A stretch of 7,918 nt of DNA. Source: JASGCK01 sp031538565. Lineage in GTDB: Bacteria; Pseudomonadota; Gammaproteobacteria; Burkholderiales; Burkholderiaceae_C. Below are positions 1 through 6,203 of the stretch, piece by piece; within the stretch, counting starts at the first letter, position 1, and the number at the start of each line of letters is the position of its first letter. Location of the stretch: assembly GCA_031538565.1 (NCBI GenBank), contig JAVKLS010000050.1:1-7918 (forward strand), written 5' to 3'. The position numbers and the translations under genes were made by a program. The notes below the pieces were generated by a model. The model saw only the letters and a list, made by a program, of their open reading frames with translations, was not told the DNA's origin and did not search any database.

Positions 1-71
1 GGCTTGTCTTTGTTTGACAGCGCATACGCCACCGCCTCTTGCTTAAATTGATCACTATGCCGTTTTGACAT
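1..71 (-). CDS. IS3-family transposase OrfA, N-terminal fragment
   Basis: The minus strand from 71 reads MSKRHSDQFKQEAVAYALSN and then KDK before leaving the window, 23 complete codons. The pattern K-R-x-S-x-x-F-K-x-E-A-V is the start of the HTH_Tnp_1 / OrfA helix-turn-helix domain of IS3-family elements, which binds the element's ends. The start is firm: AGGAGG (78-83) sits 6 bases upstream of the ATG. The remaining OrfA, the frameshift site and the DDE OrfB would lie to the left. OrfA fragments this short cannot be assigned to a subgroup, and an IS-related helix-turn-helix gene of another family is possible. Confidence 0.75.
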   Translation of the reverse strand, partial: MSKRHSDQFKQEAVAYALSNKDK

Positions 72-80
72 TTCTGTCCT

Positions 81-109
81 CCTTTGGGGTTGATTAAAAC
101 CTTCAAAGG
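81..109 (-). promoter_or_regulatory. Leader hairpin overlapping the transposase Shine-Dalgarno
   Basis: In minus-strand RNA, CCUUUG (109-104) pairs with CAAAGG (86-81). An inner stem GGUU (101-98) pairs with AACC (91-88) around a six-base loop. The outer stem takes up three bases of the AGGAGG Shine-Dalgarno (83-78) of orfA. Hairpins that mask the transposase start in transcripts entering from outside are known in other insertion sequences (IS10, IS50). That this one works the same way is inference. Confidence 0.45.
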
Positions 110-161
110 AATCCACTGTCTATTTTTGTGGCTAGGTTCAACCTGCCAGCGAGTGGCTCAA

Positions 162-170
162 TGCTAAAAT
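162..170 (+). promoter_or_regulatory. Candidate extended -10 promoter for tig
   Basis: TGCTAAAAT matches an extended -10 (TGn plus TAAAAT, 5 of 6 to TATAAT) and lies about 40 bases upstream of the tig ATG. No convincing -35 is found at 16-18 bases; that position falls just inside the chromosomal side of the IS junction. It is the only promoter-like element seen between the IS end and tig, so it is a weak call. GAAGG at 196-200, ten bases before the ATG, is the likely tig Shine-Dalgarno. Confidence 0.35.
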
Positions 171-210
171 CAATTTTCTTTTCTACTCACCTCTTGAAGG
201 CACTTGCATC

Positions 211-1524
211 ATGGCAGTTAACGTTGAAACGCTCGACAAATTAGAGCGAAAAATTATCCTCACACTTTCGGCAAAAGTATTAAACGAAGAAGTGGAGAAA
301 AGGCTTAAAAAAATTGCCAAAACCGTCAAGATGGCGGGTTTTCGTCCAGGCAAAGTGCCTATGAATATCGTTGCGCAGCAATATGGCTACTCGGCTCAGT
401 ACGAAGCGATGAACGAGCACGTGGGCCGCGCTTTTAACGATGCCGTGATGGAGGCAAAACTAAGCGTTGCAGGTCAACCCACCATCAACGAAATGGCGGC
501 TACTGAAGGTGGTGACGAGCTTAAATTTGAAGCGATTTTTGAGGTGTATCCCACGGTCACGATTCAAGATTTGACTGGTGTCGAAATTCAAAAATACACT
601 ACCGAAGTGACTGAATCCGCGATAGACAAAACCGTCGCTATTTTGCAAAAGCAGCGTCGCAGCTTTGCCCAGCGCGGCATGGATGCTGGTGTGGAGGCGG
701 GCGACCGCGTGACGGTGGACTTTGAAGGCAAGATGGATGGCGAAGTGTTTGAAGGTGGTAAGGCCAACGACTTCCAATTTCTGGTAGGTGAAGGTCAAAT
801 GCTGCAAGAGTTTGACGACGCCGTGCGCGGCATGAAGCCAGGCGAGAGCAAGGCGCTCCAATTAACATTCCCGAAAGACTACCAAAACCAAGAAGTTGCT
901 GGGAAAACAGCCGATTTCATGGTCACGATTAGGAAGTGCGAGTCCGCGCATTTGCCCGATGTCAACGACGAGTTGGCCAAGTCTCTGGGCGTGAAGGATG
1001 CGACTGTGGCAGGACTGCGTACCGATATCCGCAACAACTTAGAGCGTGAAGTCAAATTCCGCTTGGTAAGCAAAAATAAAGTGGCGGTGATGGATGCGCT
1101 GATTAGCATCGCTGAGCTTGAATTGCCAAAATCGATTGTGCAATCAGAGGTCAACCGAATGCAGGAAGGCGCACGCGCCGAGCTTAAACAGCGCGGCATT
1201 AAAGATGCGGACAAAGCCCCGATTCCAGAAGAGCTTTTTACGGGGCAAGCCGAGCGCCGCGTGCGCCTTGGTTTGATTGTGTCGGAGTTTGTGCGAGCCA
1301 ACAGCTTGCAAACCACGATGGAGCAGATTAAGGCCCATGTGGCAGAACTAGCTGCCAGCTATGGAAAGCCAGAGGAGGTCGTGAAGTGGTACATGGGTGA
1401 CCGTCAGCGTCTTGGCGAAGTCGACGCCATTTTGATGGAAAACAATGTCACCGAGTTCGTGCTTGCAAAAGCCAAAGTCGTCTCCAAGTCAATCGACTTC
1501 GACGAGCTCATGGCTCAGCAATAA
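211..1524 (+). CDS. tig: Trigger factor, ribosome-associated chaperone and peptidyl-prolyl isomerase
   Basis: Trigger factor docks at the ribosomal exit tunnel (protein L23) and shields nascent chains in the cytosol. The 437-residue product has the usual family length. The N-terminal ribosome-binding domain (about 1-115) carries the signature GFRPGKVP at 43-50. The FKBP-type PPIase domain spans about 155-245 (GDRVTVDFEGKMDG at 164-177, VGEGQMLQEF at 192-201, MKPGE at 208-212). The alpha-helical C-terminal chaperone domain fills the rest. The ATG at 211 gives the typical short N-terminus leading into VETLDKLERKI and has GAAGG upstream. It is the first gene of the operon, 32 bases before clpP. 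An IS end sits about 70 bp upstream, so its promoter context is probably altered. The identification is secure. Confidence 0.98.
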   Translation: MAVNVETLDKLERKIILTLSAKVLNEEVEKRLKKIAKTVKMAGFRPGKVPMNIVAQQYGYSAQYEAMNEHVGRAFNDAVMEAKLSVAGQPTINEMAATEGGDELKFEAIFEVYPTVTIQDLTGVEIQKYTTEVTESAIDKTVAILQKQRRSFAQRGMDAGVEAGDRVTVDFEGKMDGEVFEGGKANDFQFLVGEGQMLQEFDDAVRGMKPGESKALQLTFPKDYQNQEVAGKTADFMVTIRKCESAHLPDVNDELAKSLGVKDATVAGLRTDIRNNLEREVKFRLVSKNKVAVMDALISIAELELPKSIVQSEVNRMQEGARAELKQRGIKDADKAPIPEELFTGQAERRVRLGLIVSEFVRANSLQTTMEQIKAHVAELAASYGKPEEVVKWYMGDRQRLGEVDAILMENNVTEFVLAKAKVVSKSIDFDELMAQQ

Positions 1525-1556
1525 TTTCCCCGATCTCTATTTAAAAGGACAGCGCC

Positions 1557-2237
1557 ATGTTTACCCCTACTACGAATCGCGCGCAGCACCCATCGCGGGG
1601 GAGTGATCACGCGATGGACACGCAGGGGCTTGGCATGGTTCCTATGGTGATTGAAACGTCGGGACGCGGTGAGCGCGCTTACGATATTTATTCACGCCTG
1701 CTCAAAGAGCGCATCATCTTTTTGGTGGGGCCCGTGGAAGACTACATGGCCAATTTGGTGGTCGCGCAAATGTTGTTTTTGGAGAGTGAAAATCCAGAGA
1801 AAGATATTCACCTCTACATCAATTCGCCAGGTGGTTCGGTTAGTGCAGGGTTGGCGATTTTTGATACCATGAATTTCATTAAGCCCGACGTTTCGACGCT
1901 GTGCACGGGTATGGCAGCTAGCATGGGCGCGTTCTTGCTTGCGGCAGGCGCCAAAGGTAAACGCATTGCATTGCCCAACGCCAGCGTGATGATTCATCAA
2001 CCCTCGGGTGGGGCGCGCGGCACGGCGGCTGATATAGAAATTTCGGCGCGAGAAATTTTAAAAACACGCGAGCAACTTAATAAAATTTTGGCAGAGCGCA
2101 CAGGCCAGTCGCTTGAAAAAATTGCCAAAGACATGGAGCGCGATTATTGGATGAGCGCAGAAGAGACCAAGGCTTATGGCTTGGTCGATCAAGTCATTGC
2201 CCAGCGTCCAAGCGGCGACGCACCCGTTGCTAGCTAA
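1557..2237 (+). CDS. clpP: ATP-dependent Clp protease, proteolytic subunit ClpP
   Basis: ClpP forms the double heptameric serine-protease barrel that degrades substrates unfolded by ClpX or ClpA in the cytosol. The catalytic triad is visible with family spacing: Ser122 in GMAASMG, His147 in VMIHQP and Asp196 in MERDYW. The oligomer core INSPGGSVSAG is at 89-99. The ATG at 1557 has AAAAGGA seven bases upstream and gives 226 residues with about 25 residues before the conserved GMVPMVIE. A second start at 1614 (Met20) is preceded by GGGGGAG and would give 207 residues, the length of the E. coli precursor, so the exact start is open. An N-terminal propeptide removed by self-cleavage is expected from the family. 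clpX follows after two bases, matching their joint function. Confidence 0.98.
   Translation: MFTPTTNRAQHPSRGSDHAMDTQGLGMVPMVIETSGRGERAYDIYSRLLKERIIFLVGPVEDYMANLVVAQMLFLESENPEKDIHLYINSPGGSVSAGLAIFDTMNFIKPDVSTLCTGMAASMGAFLLAAGAKGKRIALPNASVMIHQPSGGARGTAADIEISAREILKTREQLNKILAERTGQSLEKIAKDMERDYWMSAEETKAYGLVDQVIAQRPSGDAPVAS
1597..1616 (+). promoter_or_regulatory. Alternative internal ClpP ribosome binding site and start
   Basis: GGGGGAG (1597-1603) lies ten bases ahead of an in-frame ATG at 1614. Starting here gives a 207-residue ClpP that begins MDTQGLGMVPM. The upstream start at 1557 also has a fair Shine-Dalgarno, so both could be used, or only one. Confidence 0.4.
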
Positions 2238-2239
2238 GT

Positions 2240-3529
2240 ATGGGCGATAAAAAATCAACGCCAGTCAAAACAGATGCTAAAGCTAAAGGGTTAGGCGCGT
2301 CTTTGTCGTGCTCGTTTTGCAATAAAGACCAAGCTGAAGTCCGTAAGCTGATTGCAGGTCCTAAGGTTTTTATCTGTGACGAGTGCATTGCGCTTTGCAA
2401 TGACGTTTTGGACGAGGAGCTGCCTGATCCCATCGCTCGCGAAACCAAGGACGGCGTACCAACCCCCGCAGAAATTAAACGCAGTCTGGATAGTTATGTC
2501 ATTGGACAAGAGGCTGCCAAGCGCACCATGGCTGTGGCGGTTTATAACCATTACAAGCGCATTCGCTTTCAAAGCCGCGCTAAAAAATCGGATGTCGAAC
2601 TAAGCAAAAGCAACATCTTGCTCATTGGTCCTACAGGATCTGGCAAAACGCTTTTGGCGCAAACGCTGGCGCGCACTTTAGAGGTTCCATTTGCGATGGC
2701 GGATGCGACTACGCTTACCGAGGCAGGCTATATCGGCGAAGACGTAGAGGGCATCATCACCAAGTTGTTGCAAGCCTGCGATTACGACGTGAACAAAGCG
2801 CAGCAGGGGATTGTGTTTATCGATGAGATCGACAAAATTTCGCGCAAAACCGAAAACCCATCCATTACTCGGGACGTGTCTGGCGAGGGTGTGCAGCAGG
2901 CGTTGCTAAAAATTATTGAGGGCACGGTGTCAAATGTGCCGCCATCGGGTGGACGAAAAGTGCCGAATTCCGAATTTTTAAAAGTGGATACATCAAACAT
3001 TTTGTTTATTTGTGGCGGTGCATTTGCGGGGCTAGACAAGGTGATTGGGGCGCGTACCGAAGCGACGGGAATTGGATTTTCGGTGGAAGTTAAAAGCAAA
3101 AAAAATCACAATCTCACCGAACTTTTTAAAGATGTAGAGCCTGAGGACTTGATTAAATATGGACTCATTCCAGAGCTTATTGGTCGGTTGCCTGTGGTCT
3201 CCACGCTCGACGAGTTGAGCGAAAAAGCCCTTATAGCGATCCTCACCAAACCTAAAAATGCGCTGGTCAAACAATACGAGCAAATGTTGGCGCTAGAAGG
3301 TGTGCAGCTGGAGGTGCAGCCTGATGCACTGGTTGCCACGGCTCAAAAAGCGCTGAAGCGAAAAACCGGTGCACGCGGATTGCGTTCTATTTTTGAGCAG
3401 GCCTTAATTGACACCATGTTTGATTTGCCTAGTCTGACGAATGTGGAGAAAGTAGTGCTTGACGCCAGCACGATTGCTGACAATCGTCCTCCTTTGCTGG
3501 TGTACAGGCAAGAGTCTAAAGCGGCGTAA
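2240..3529 (+). CDS. clpX: ATP-dependent Clp protease, ATP-binding subunit ClpX
   Basis: ClpX is the hexameric AAA+ unfoldase that recognises degrons such as ssrA tags and threads proteins into ClpP. The 429-residue product shows the N-terminal zinc-binding domain (Cys24, Cys27, Cys46, Cys49), Walker A GPTGSGKT (130-137), Walker B IVFIDEID (191-198), arginine-finger region IGRLPV (314-319) and sensor II GARGLRS (377-383). The ClpP-docking IGF tripeptide is at 278-280. Two substrate-contacting loops deviate from the usual sequence: pore loop 1 reads GYIG (163-166) instead of GYVG, and the RKH loop reads RKV (239-241). The start ATG lies two bases after the clpP TAA with no recognisable Shine-Dalgarno, implying translational coupling. 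lon follows after another two bases. Identity is certain; the effect of the loop changes is unknown. Confidence 0.98.
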   Translation: MGDKKSTPVKTDAKAKGLGASLSCSFCNKDQAEVRKLIAGPKVFICDECIALCNDVLDEELPDPIARETKDGVPTPAEIKRSLDSYVIGQEAAKRTMAVAVYNHYKRIRFQSRAKKSDVELSKSNILLIGPTGSGKTLLAQTLARTLEVPFAMADATTLTEAGYIGEDVEGIITKLLQACDYDVNKAQQGIVFIDEIDKISRKTENPSITRDVSGEGVQQALLKIIEGTVSNVPPSGGRKVPNSEFLKVDTSNILFICGGAFAGLDKVIGARTEATGIGFSVEVKSKKNHNLTELFKDVEPEDLIKYGLIPELIGRLPVVSTLDELSEKALIAILTKPKNALVKQYEQMLALEGVQLEVQPDALVATAQKALKRKTGARGLRSIFEQALIDTMFDLPSLTNVEKVVLDASTIADNRPPLLVYRQESKAA

Positions 3530-3531
3530 TC

Positions 3532-6063
3532 ATGTCCACGCAGACCCTTTTGGCTGAGGAAAGTACGGTACTTCCGCTAATCCCGCTGCGCGATGTGGTG
3601 CTTTACCCCAACATGGTGATTCCCTTGTTTGTGGGGCGGGTCAAAAGCATTCGCGCACTCGAAATCGCAATGGCCAGCGCCAAGCGCGTATTGCTGCTCA
3701 CACAAAAAAATCTAGCAACAAGCGCGGAAAAAGAGGTTGGCAAAACCAACGCTGAAGAGCCGCTGGAGGACAAGGGCGAAGACCTTTCGATTGACGATAT
3801 GTTCGGCATGGGCTGCGTGGGAAATATCCTTCAAATGCTCAAACTGCCAGACGGCACAGTCAAGGTGCTTATTGAGGGCTTGCAGCGCGCTAAGGTGCTC
3901 GACATCCGTTTGATGGAGGACGCAATTTTTGCGGCCGAAGTCATGCCGCTGATTCCCCCAGAATCAGCAGAAAAATTTATCTACAAAGAAAAGCAACGTG
4001 CCGCGCTAGAAGCTTTGCGCCGTGCGGTCATTGAGAGCTTTGAGGCCTATACCAAGCTGAGTCGCCGCATTCCCGCGGAGATCATGGCCTCGATTGCAGG
4101 TCTTGACGATATGAGCCGTATGACCGATACGATTAGCTCGCACGTACCCTTTAAGTTGGAGCAAAAGCAGCGCATTTTGTCCACGATCGATGTGCTGGCA
4201 CGGATGAAAATTTTGCTCTCGCAGCTTGAGGGTGAAATCGAGATTTTGAATGTGGATAAAAAAATTCGCGGACAAGTTAAAAAAGCCGTCGATAAACATC
4301 AGCGCGATTACTATTTACGTGAGCAAGCGCAGGCGATCCAAAAAGAACTGAACGAAGGCGAAGATGGCATTGACGCTGCTGCGCTTGAAAAAAGAATTAA
4401 ACAAATCAAGATGCCAAAGGACGCGGAAAAGAAAGCGTTGAAAGAAGTTGCCAAGCTTAAAACCATGTCGACAATGGCGTCCGAGGCAGCGGTTATCCGC
4501 AACTATGTCGATGTGCTCATTGGCTTGCCGTGGAGCAAAAAAACAAAAATCAAGCATGACCTTGTGCTTGCTGATAGCGTTTTAAATGAAGACCACTTTG
4601 GACTTGAAAAAGTCAAAGAGCGCATCTTGGAGTATCTTGCGGTGCAGCAGCGCGTGGGCAAGCTCAAAGGTCCCATCCTGTGTTTGGTAGGTCCCCCAGG
4701 TGTGGGAAAGACATCGTTGGGTCAATCAATTGCAAAAGCGACTGGCAGAAAATATGTCCGCATGGCGCTGGGCGGAATGCGCGATGAAGCGGAAATTCGC
4801 GGACATCGTCGCACCTACATTGGCGCACTGCCTGGAAAGTTACTGCAAAACCTCAGCAAAGTAGGCACACGCAACCCACTATTTTTGTTGGATGAAATTG
4901 ACAAAATGGGATCTGACGTTCGGGGTGATCCATCGAGCGCATTGCTTGAGGTGCTAGACCCCGAGCAAAACCATACCTTTAGCGACCACTACGTTGAGCT
5001 TGATTTTGATTTGAGTGACGTGATGTTTGTCGCCACATCAAACACGCTGAACATTCCCCCTGCGCTGCTAGACCGCATGGAGGTGATTCGCTTGTCGGGT
5101 TATACCGAGGACGAAAAAACCAATATCGCGATGCGCTACTTGTTGCCCAAACAACTTAAAAATAATGGGCTTGCACCTGAAGAGTTGGTGGTCGGGGAGG
5201 GCGCGATTCGCGACATGATTCGCTACTACACCCGCGAGGCAGGCGTTCGCAATTTGGAGCGCGATCTCTCCAGCATTTGCCGAAAAGTGGTTAAAGGTAT
5301 TCAGCTTAAAACGTATAAGGGAAGGGTAGTCGTCAGCAGCGATAACCTGGCAGATTTTTTGGGTGTTCGTAAATTTAACTTTGGACGCGCCGAACGGGAG
5401 AATCAAGTAGGACAAGTCGTAGGGTTGGCCTGGACGGAAGTCGGTGGCGACTTACTCACCCTAGAGGCGGCAGTGATGCCTGGCAAGGGCGTCATCATTC
5501 GCACGGGATCTCTGGGGGATGTGATGAAAGAGTCGGTAGAAGCTGCGCGCAGCGTGGTTCGCAGCCGAGCACGGTTTTTGGGTATAGCCGAGGCGGTGTT
5601 TGAAAAAAAAGATATCCATATCCATGTCCCTGATGGTGGCACGCCCAAAGACGGCCCAAGCGCAGGCGCAGCAATGACGACGGCGATGGTCTCGGCGCTG
5701 ACAGGGATTCCTGTGCGTGCCGATGTGGCCATGACGGGTGAAATCACTTTGCGCGGTGAAGTCACGGCGATCGGTGGCCTCAAAGAGAAATTACTTGCCG
5801 CTTTGCGCGGTGGTATCAAGACGGTGTTGATACCAGAGGACAATCTTAAAGACCTTGCGGATATCCCCGCTAATGTCAAAAATAATTTAGAAATTATTCC
5901 TGTGCGCTGGATTGATCGCGTGTTAGAAATTGCCCTAGAATGCGCCCCCGTGCCACTGACCGACGCTGAGTTTATGCAGTCATCTGATACCCCGATCAGC
6001 ACGGAGCGTTTGCTTAAAAACCGCAGCGCTATTTCGATTCCGATCAGCAAAACCAAGCATTGA
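3532..6063 (+). CDS. lon: Lon protease, ATP-dependent serine-lysine protease (LonA)
   Basis: Lon is a cytosolic hexamer that combines AAA+ unfolding and proteolysis in one chain and removes misfolded and short-lived regulatory proteins. The 843 residues contain the LON N-terminal domain (about 12-225), a coiled-coil linker (about 230-320), Walker A GPPGVGKT (387-394), Walker B FLLDEID (451-457) and the protease domain. The catalytic Ser710 in PKDGPSAG and Lys753 in LKEKLLAA show the expected 43-residue spacing. It is longer than the E. coli protein (784). About 19 extra, mostly charged residues fall around 61-90 in the N domain, and a tail of roughly 35 residues follows ALECAPVPL. The ATG is two bases after the clpX stop with no good Shine-Dalgarno, so coupling is likely. 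Many proteobacteria instead give lon its own promoter. Confidence 0.98.
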   Translation: MSTQTLLAEESTVLPLIPLRDVVLYPNMVIPLFVGRVKSIRALEIAMASAKRVLLLTQKNLATSAEKEVGKTNAEEPLEDKGEDLSIDDMFGMGCVGNILQMLKLPDGTVKVLIEGLQRAKVLDIRLMEDAIFAAEVMPLIPPESAEKFIYKEKQRAALEALRRAVIESFEAYTKLSRRIPAEIMASIAGLDDMSRMTDTISSHVPFKLEQKQRILSTIDVLARMKILLSQLEGEIEILNVDKKIRGQVKKAVDKHQRDYYLREQAQAIQKELNEGEDGIDAAALEKRIKQIKMPKDAEKKALKEVAKLKTMSTMASEAAVIRNYVDVLIGLPWSKKTKIKHDLVLADSVLNEDHFGLEKVKERILEYLAVQQRVGKLKGPILCLVGPPGVGKTSLGQSIAKATGRKYVRMALGGMRDEAEIRGHRRTYIGALPGKLLQNLSKVGTRNPLFLLDEIDKMGSDVRGDPSSALLEVLDPEQNHTFSDHYVELDFDLSDVMFVATSNTLNIPPALLDRMEVIRLSGYTEDEKTNIAMRYLLPKQLKNNGLAPEELVVGEGAIRDMIRYYTREAGVRNLERDLSSICRKVVKGIQLKTYKGRVVVSSDNLADFLGVRKFNFGRAERENQVGQVVGLAWTEVGGDLLTLEAAVMPGKGVIIRTGSLGDVMKESVEAARSVVRSRARFLGIAEAVFEKKDIHIHVPDGGTPKDGPSAGAAMTTAMVSALTGIPVRADVAMTGEITLRGEVTAIGGLKEKLLAALRGGIKTVLIPEDNLKDLADIPANVKNNLEIIPVRWIDRVLEIALECAPVPLTDAEFMQSSDTPISTERLLKNRSAISIPISKTKH

Positions 6064-6106
6064 TACGGCATAAAGCGCAGTTTCCAGCGCAGAGTAGTAG
6101 CCCCTT

Positions 6107-6112
6107 TATAAT
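6107..6112 (+). promoter_or_regulatory. Candidate -10 box for tRNA-Thr
   Basis: A perfect TATAAT lies 15 bases before the mature tRNA 5' end, a distance that suits a short leader to be removed by RNase P. The best -35-like hexamer, TTTCCA at 6081-6086, is 20 bases away, which is longer than usual. No terminator hairpin was found between lon and this box, so read-through from lon may also supply the tRNA. Confidence 0.5.
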
Positions 6113-6127
6113 TTAAAACCTTGGTGT

Positions 6128-6203
6128 GCCGGTGTAGCTCAGTCGGTAGAGCAGCTCATTCGTAATGAGAAGGTCGGGTGTTCGATTCATCTCTCCGGCA
6201 CCA
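6128..6203 (+). tRNA. tRNA-Thr, anticodon CGU
   Basis: The 76-base sequence folds as a complete tRNA: acceptor GCCGGTG with CTCCGGC, D-stem GCTC/GAGC, anticodon loop TTCGTAA with CGT at 6161-6163 (reads ACG, Thr), T-loop TTCGATT and an encoded CCA end. Three irregularities are seen: U6 faces U67 in the acceptor stem, G27 faces A43 at the base of the anticodon stem (also present in E. coli thrW) and the T-stem holds two G-U pairs. These do not suggest a pseudogene. The 3' 17 bases overlap the end of the convergent acyl-CoA dehydrogenase gene. Confidence 0.97.

Larger units (their letters stand above)
1..140 (-). mobile_element. 5' end of an IS3-family-like insertion sequence (partial)
   Basis: Read on the minus strand, this stretch begins near 140 with TGAACC, a TG-starting terminus as is usual for IS3-family ends. 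It has about 70 bases of leader and then an orfA start at 71 with a perfect AGGAGG. The rest of the element lies left of the window. The outer boundary at about 140 is inferred from the TGAACC terminus and from the position relative to orfA; the other inverted repeat and the target duplication cannot be seen. It lies only about 70 bp from the tig start, so it has replaced whatever originally lay upstream of tig. It is a different element from the one at the right edge, because the orfA N-termini differ. Confidence 0.7.

Noticed and set aside
193..198. CTTGAA, resembling a sigma-32 -35 box before tig
   Set aside because: No CCCCAT-like -10 follows at the right distance, and it lies too close to the start codon.
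1528..1536. CCCCGATCT, resembling a sigma-32 -10 before clpP
   Set aside because: No CTTGAA-like -35 is found 13-17 bases upstream; the region is the end of tig coding sequence.
5403..6071. A long minus-strand open frame opposite the lon 3' end
   Set aside because: It is fully antisense to the conserved Lon protease domain, is rich in Ser, Pro and Arg without recognisable motifs, and has no ribosome binding site that I could recognise.
6071..6094. Direct repeat AGCGCAG-TTTCC-AGCGCAG after lon as a possible terminator
   Set aside because: The repeat is direct, not inverted, and no T-run follows, so it does not form a terminator hairpin.
6128..6203. tRNA-Thr as an integration site for a genomic island
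   Set aside because: No second copy of the tRNA 3' end and no integrase are seen in the window; the downstream gene is an ordinary metabolic gene.
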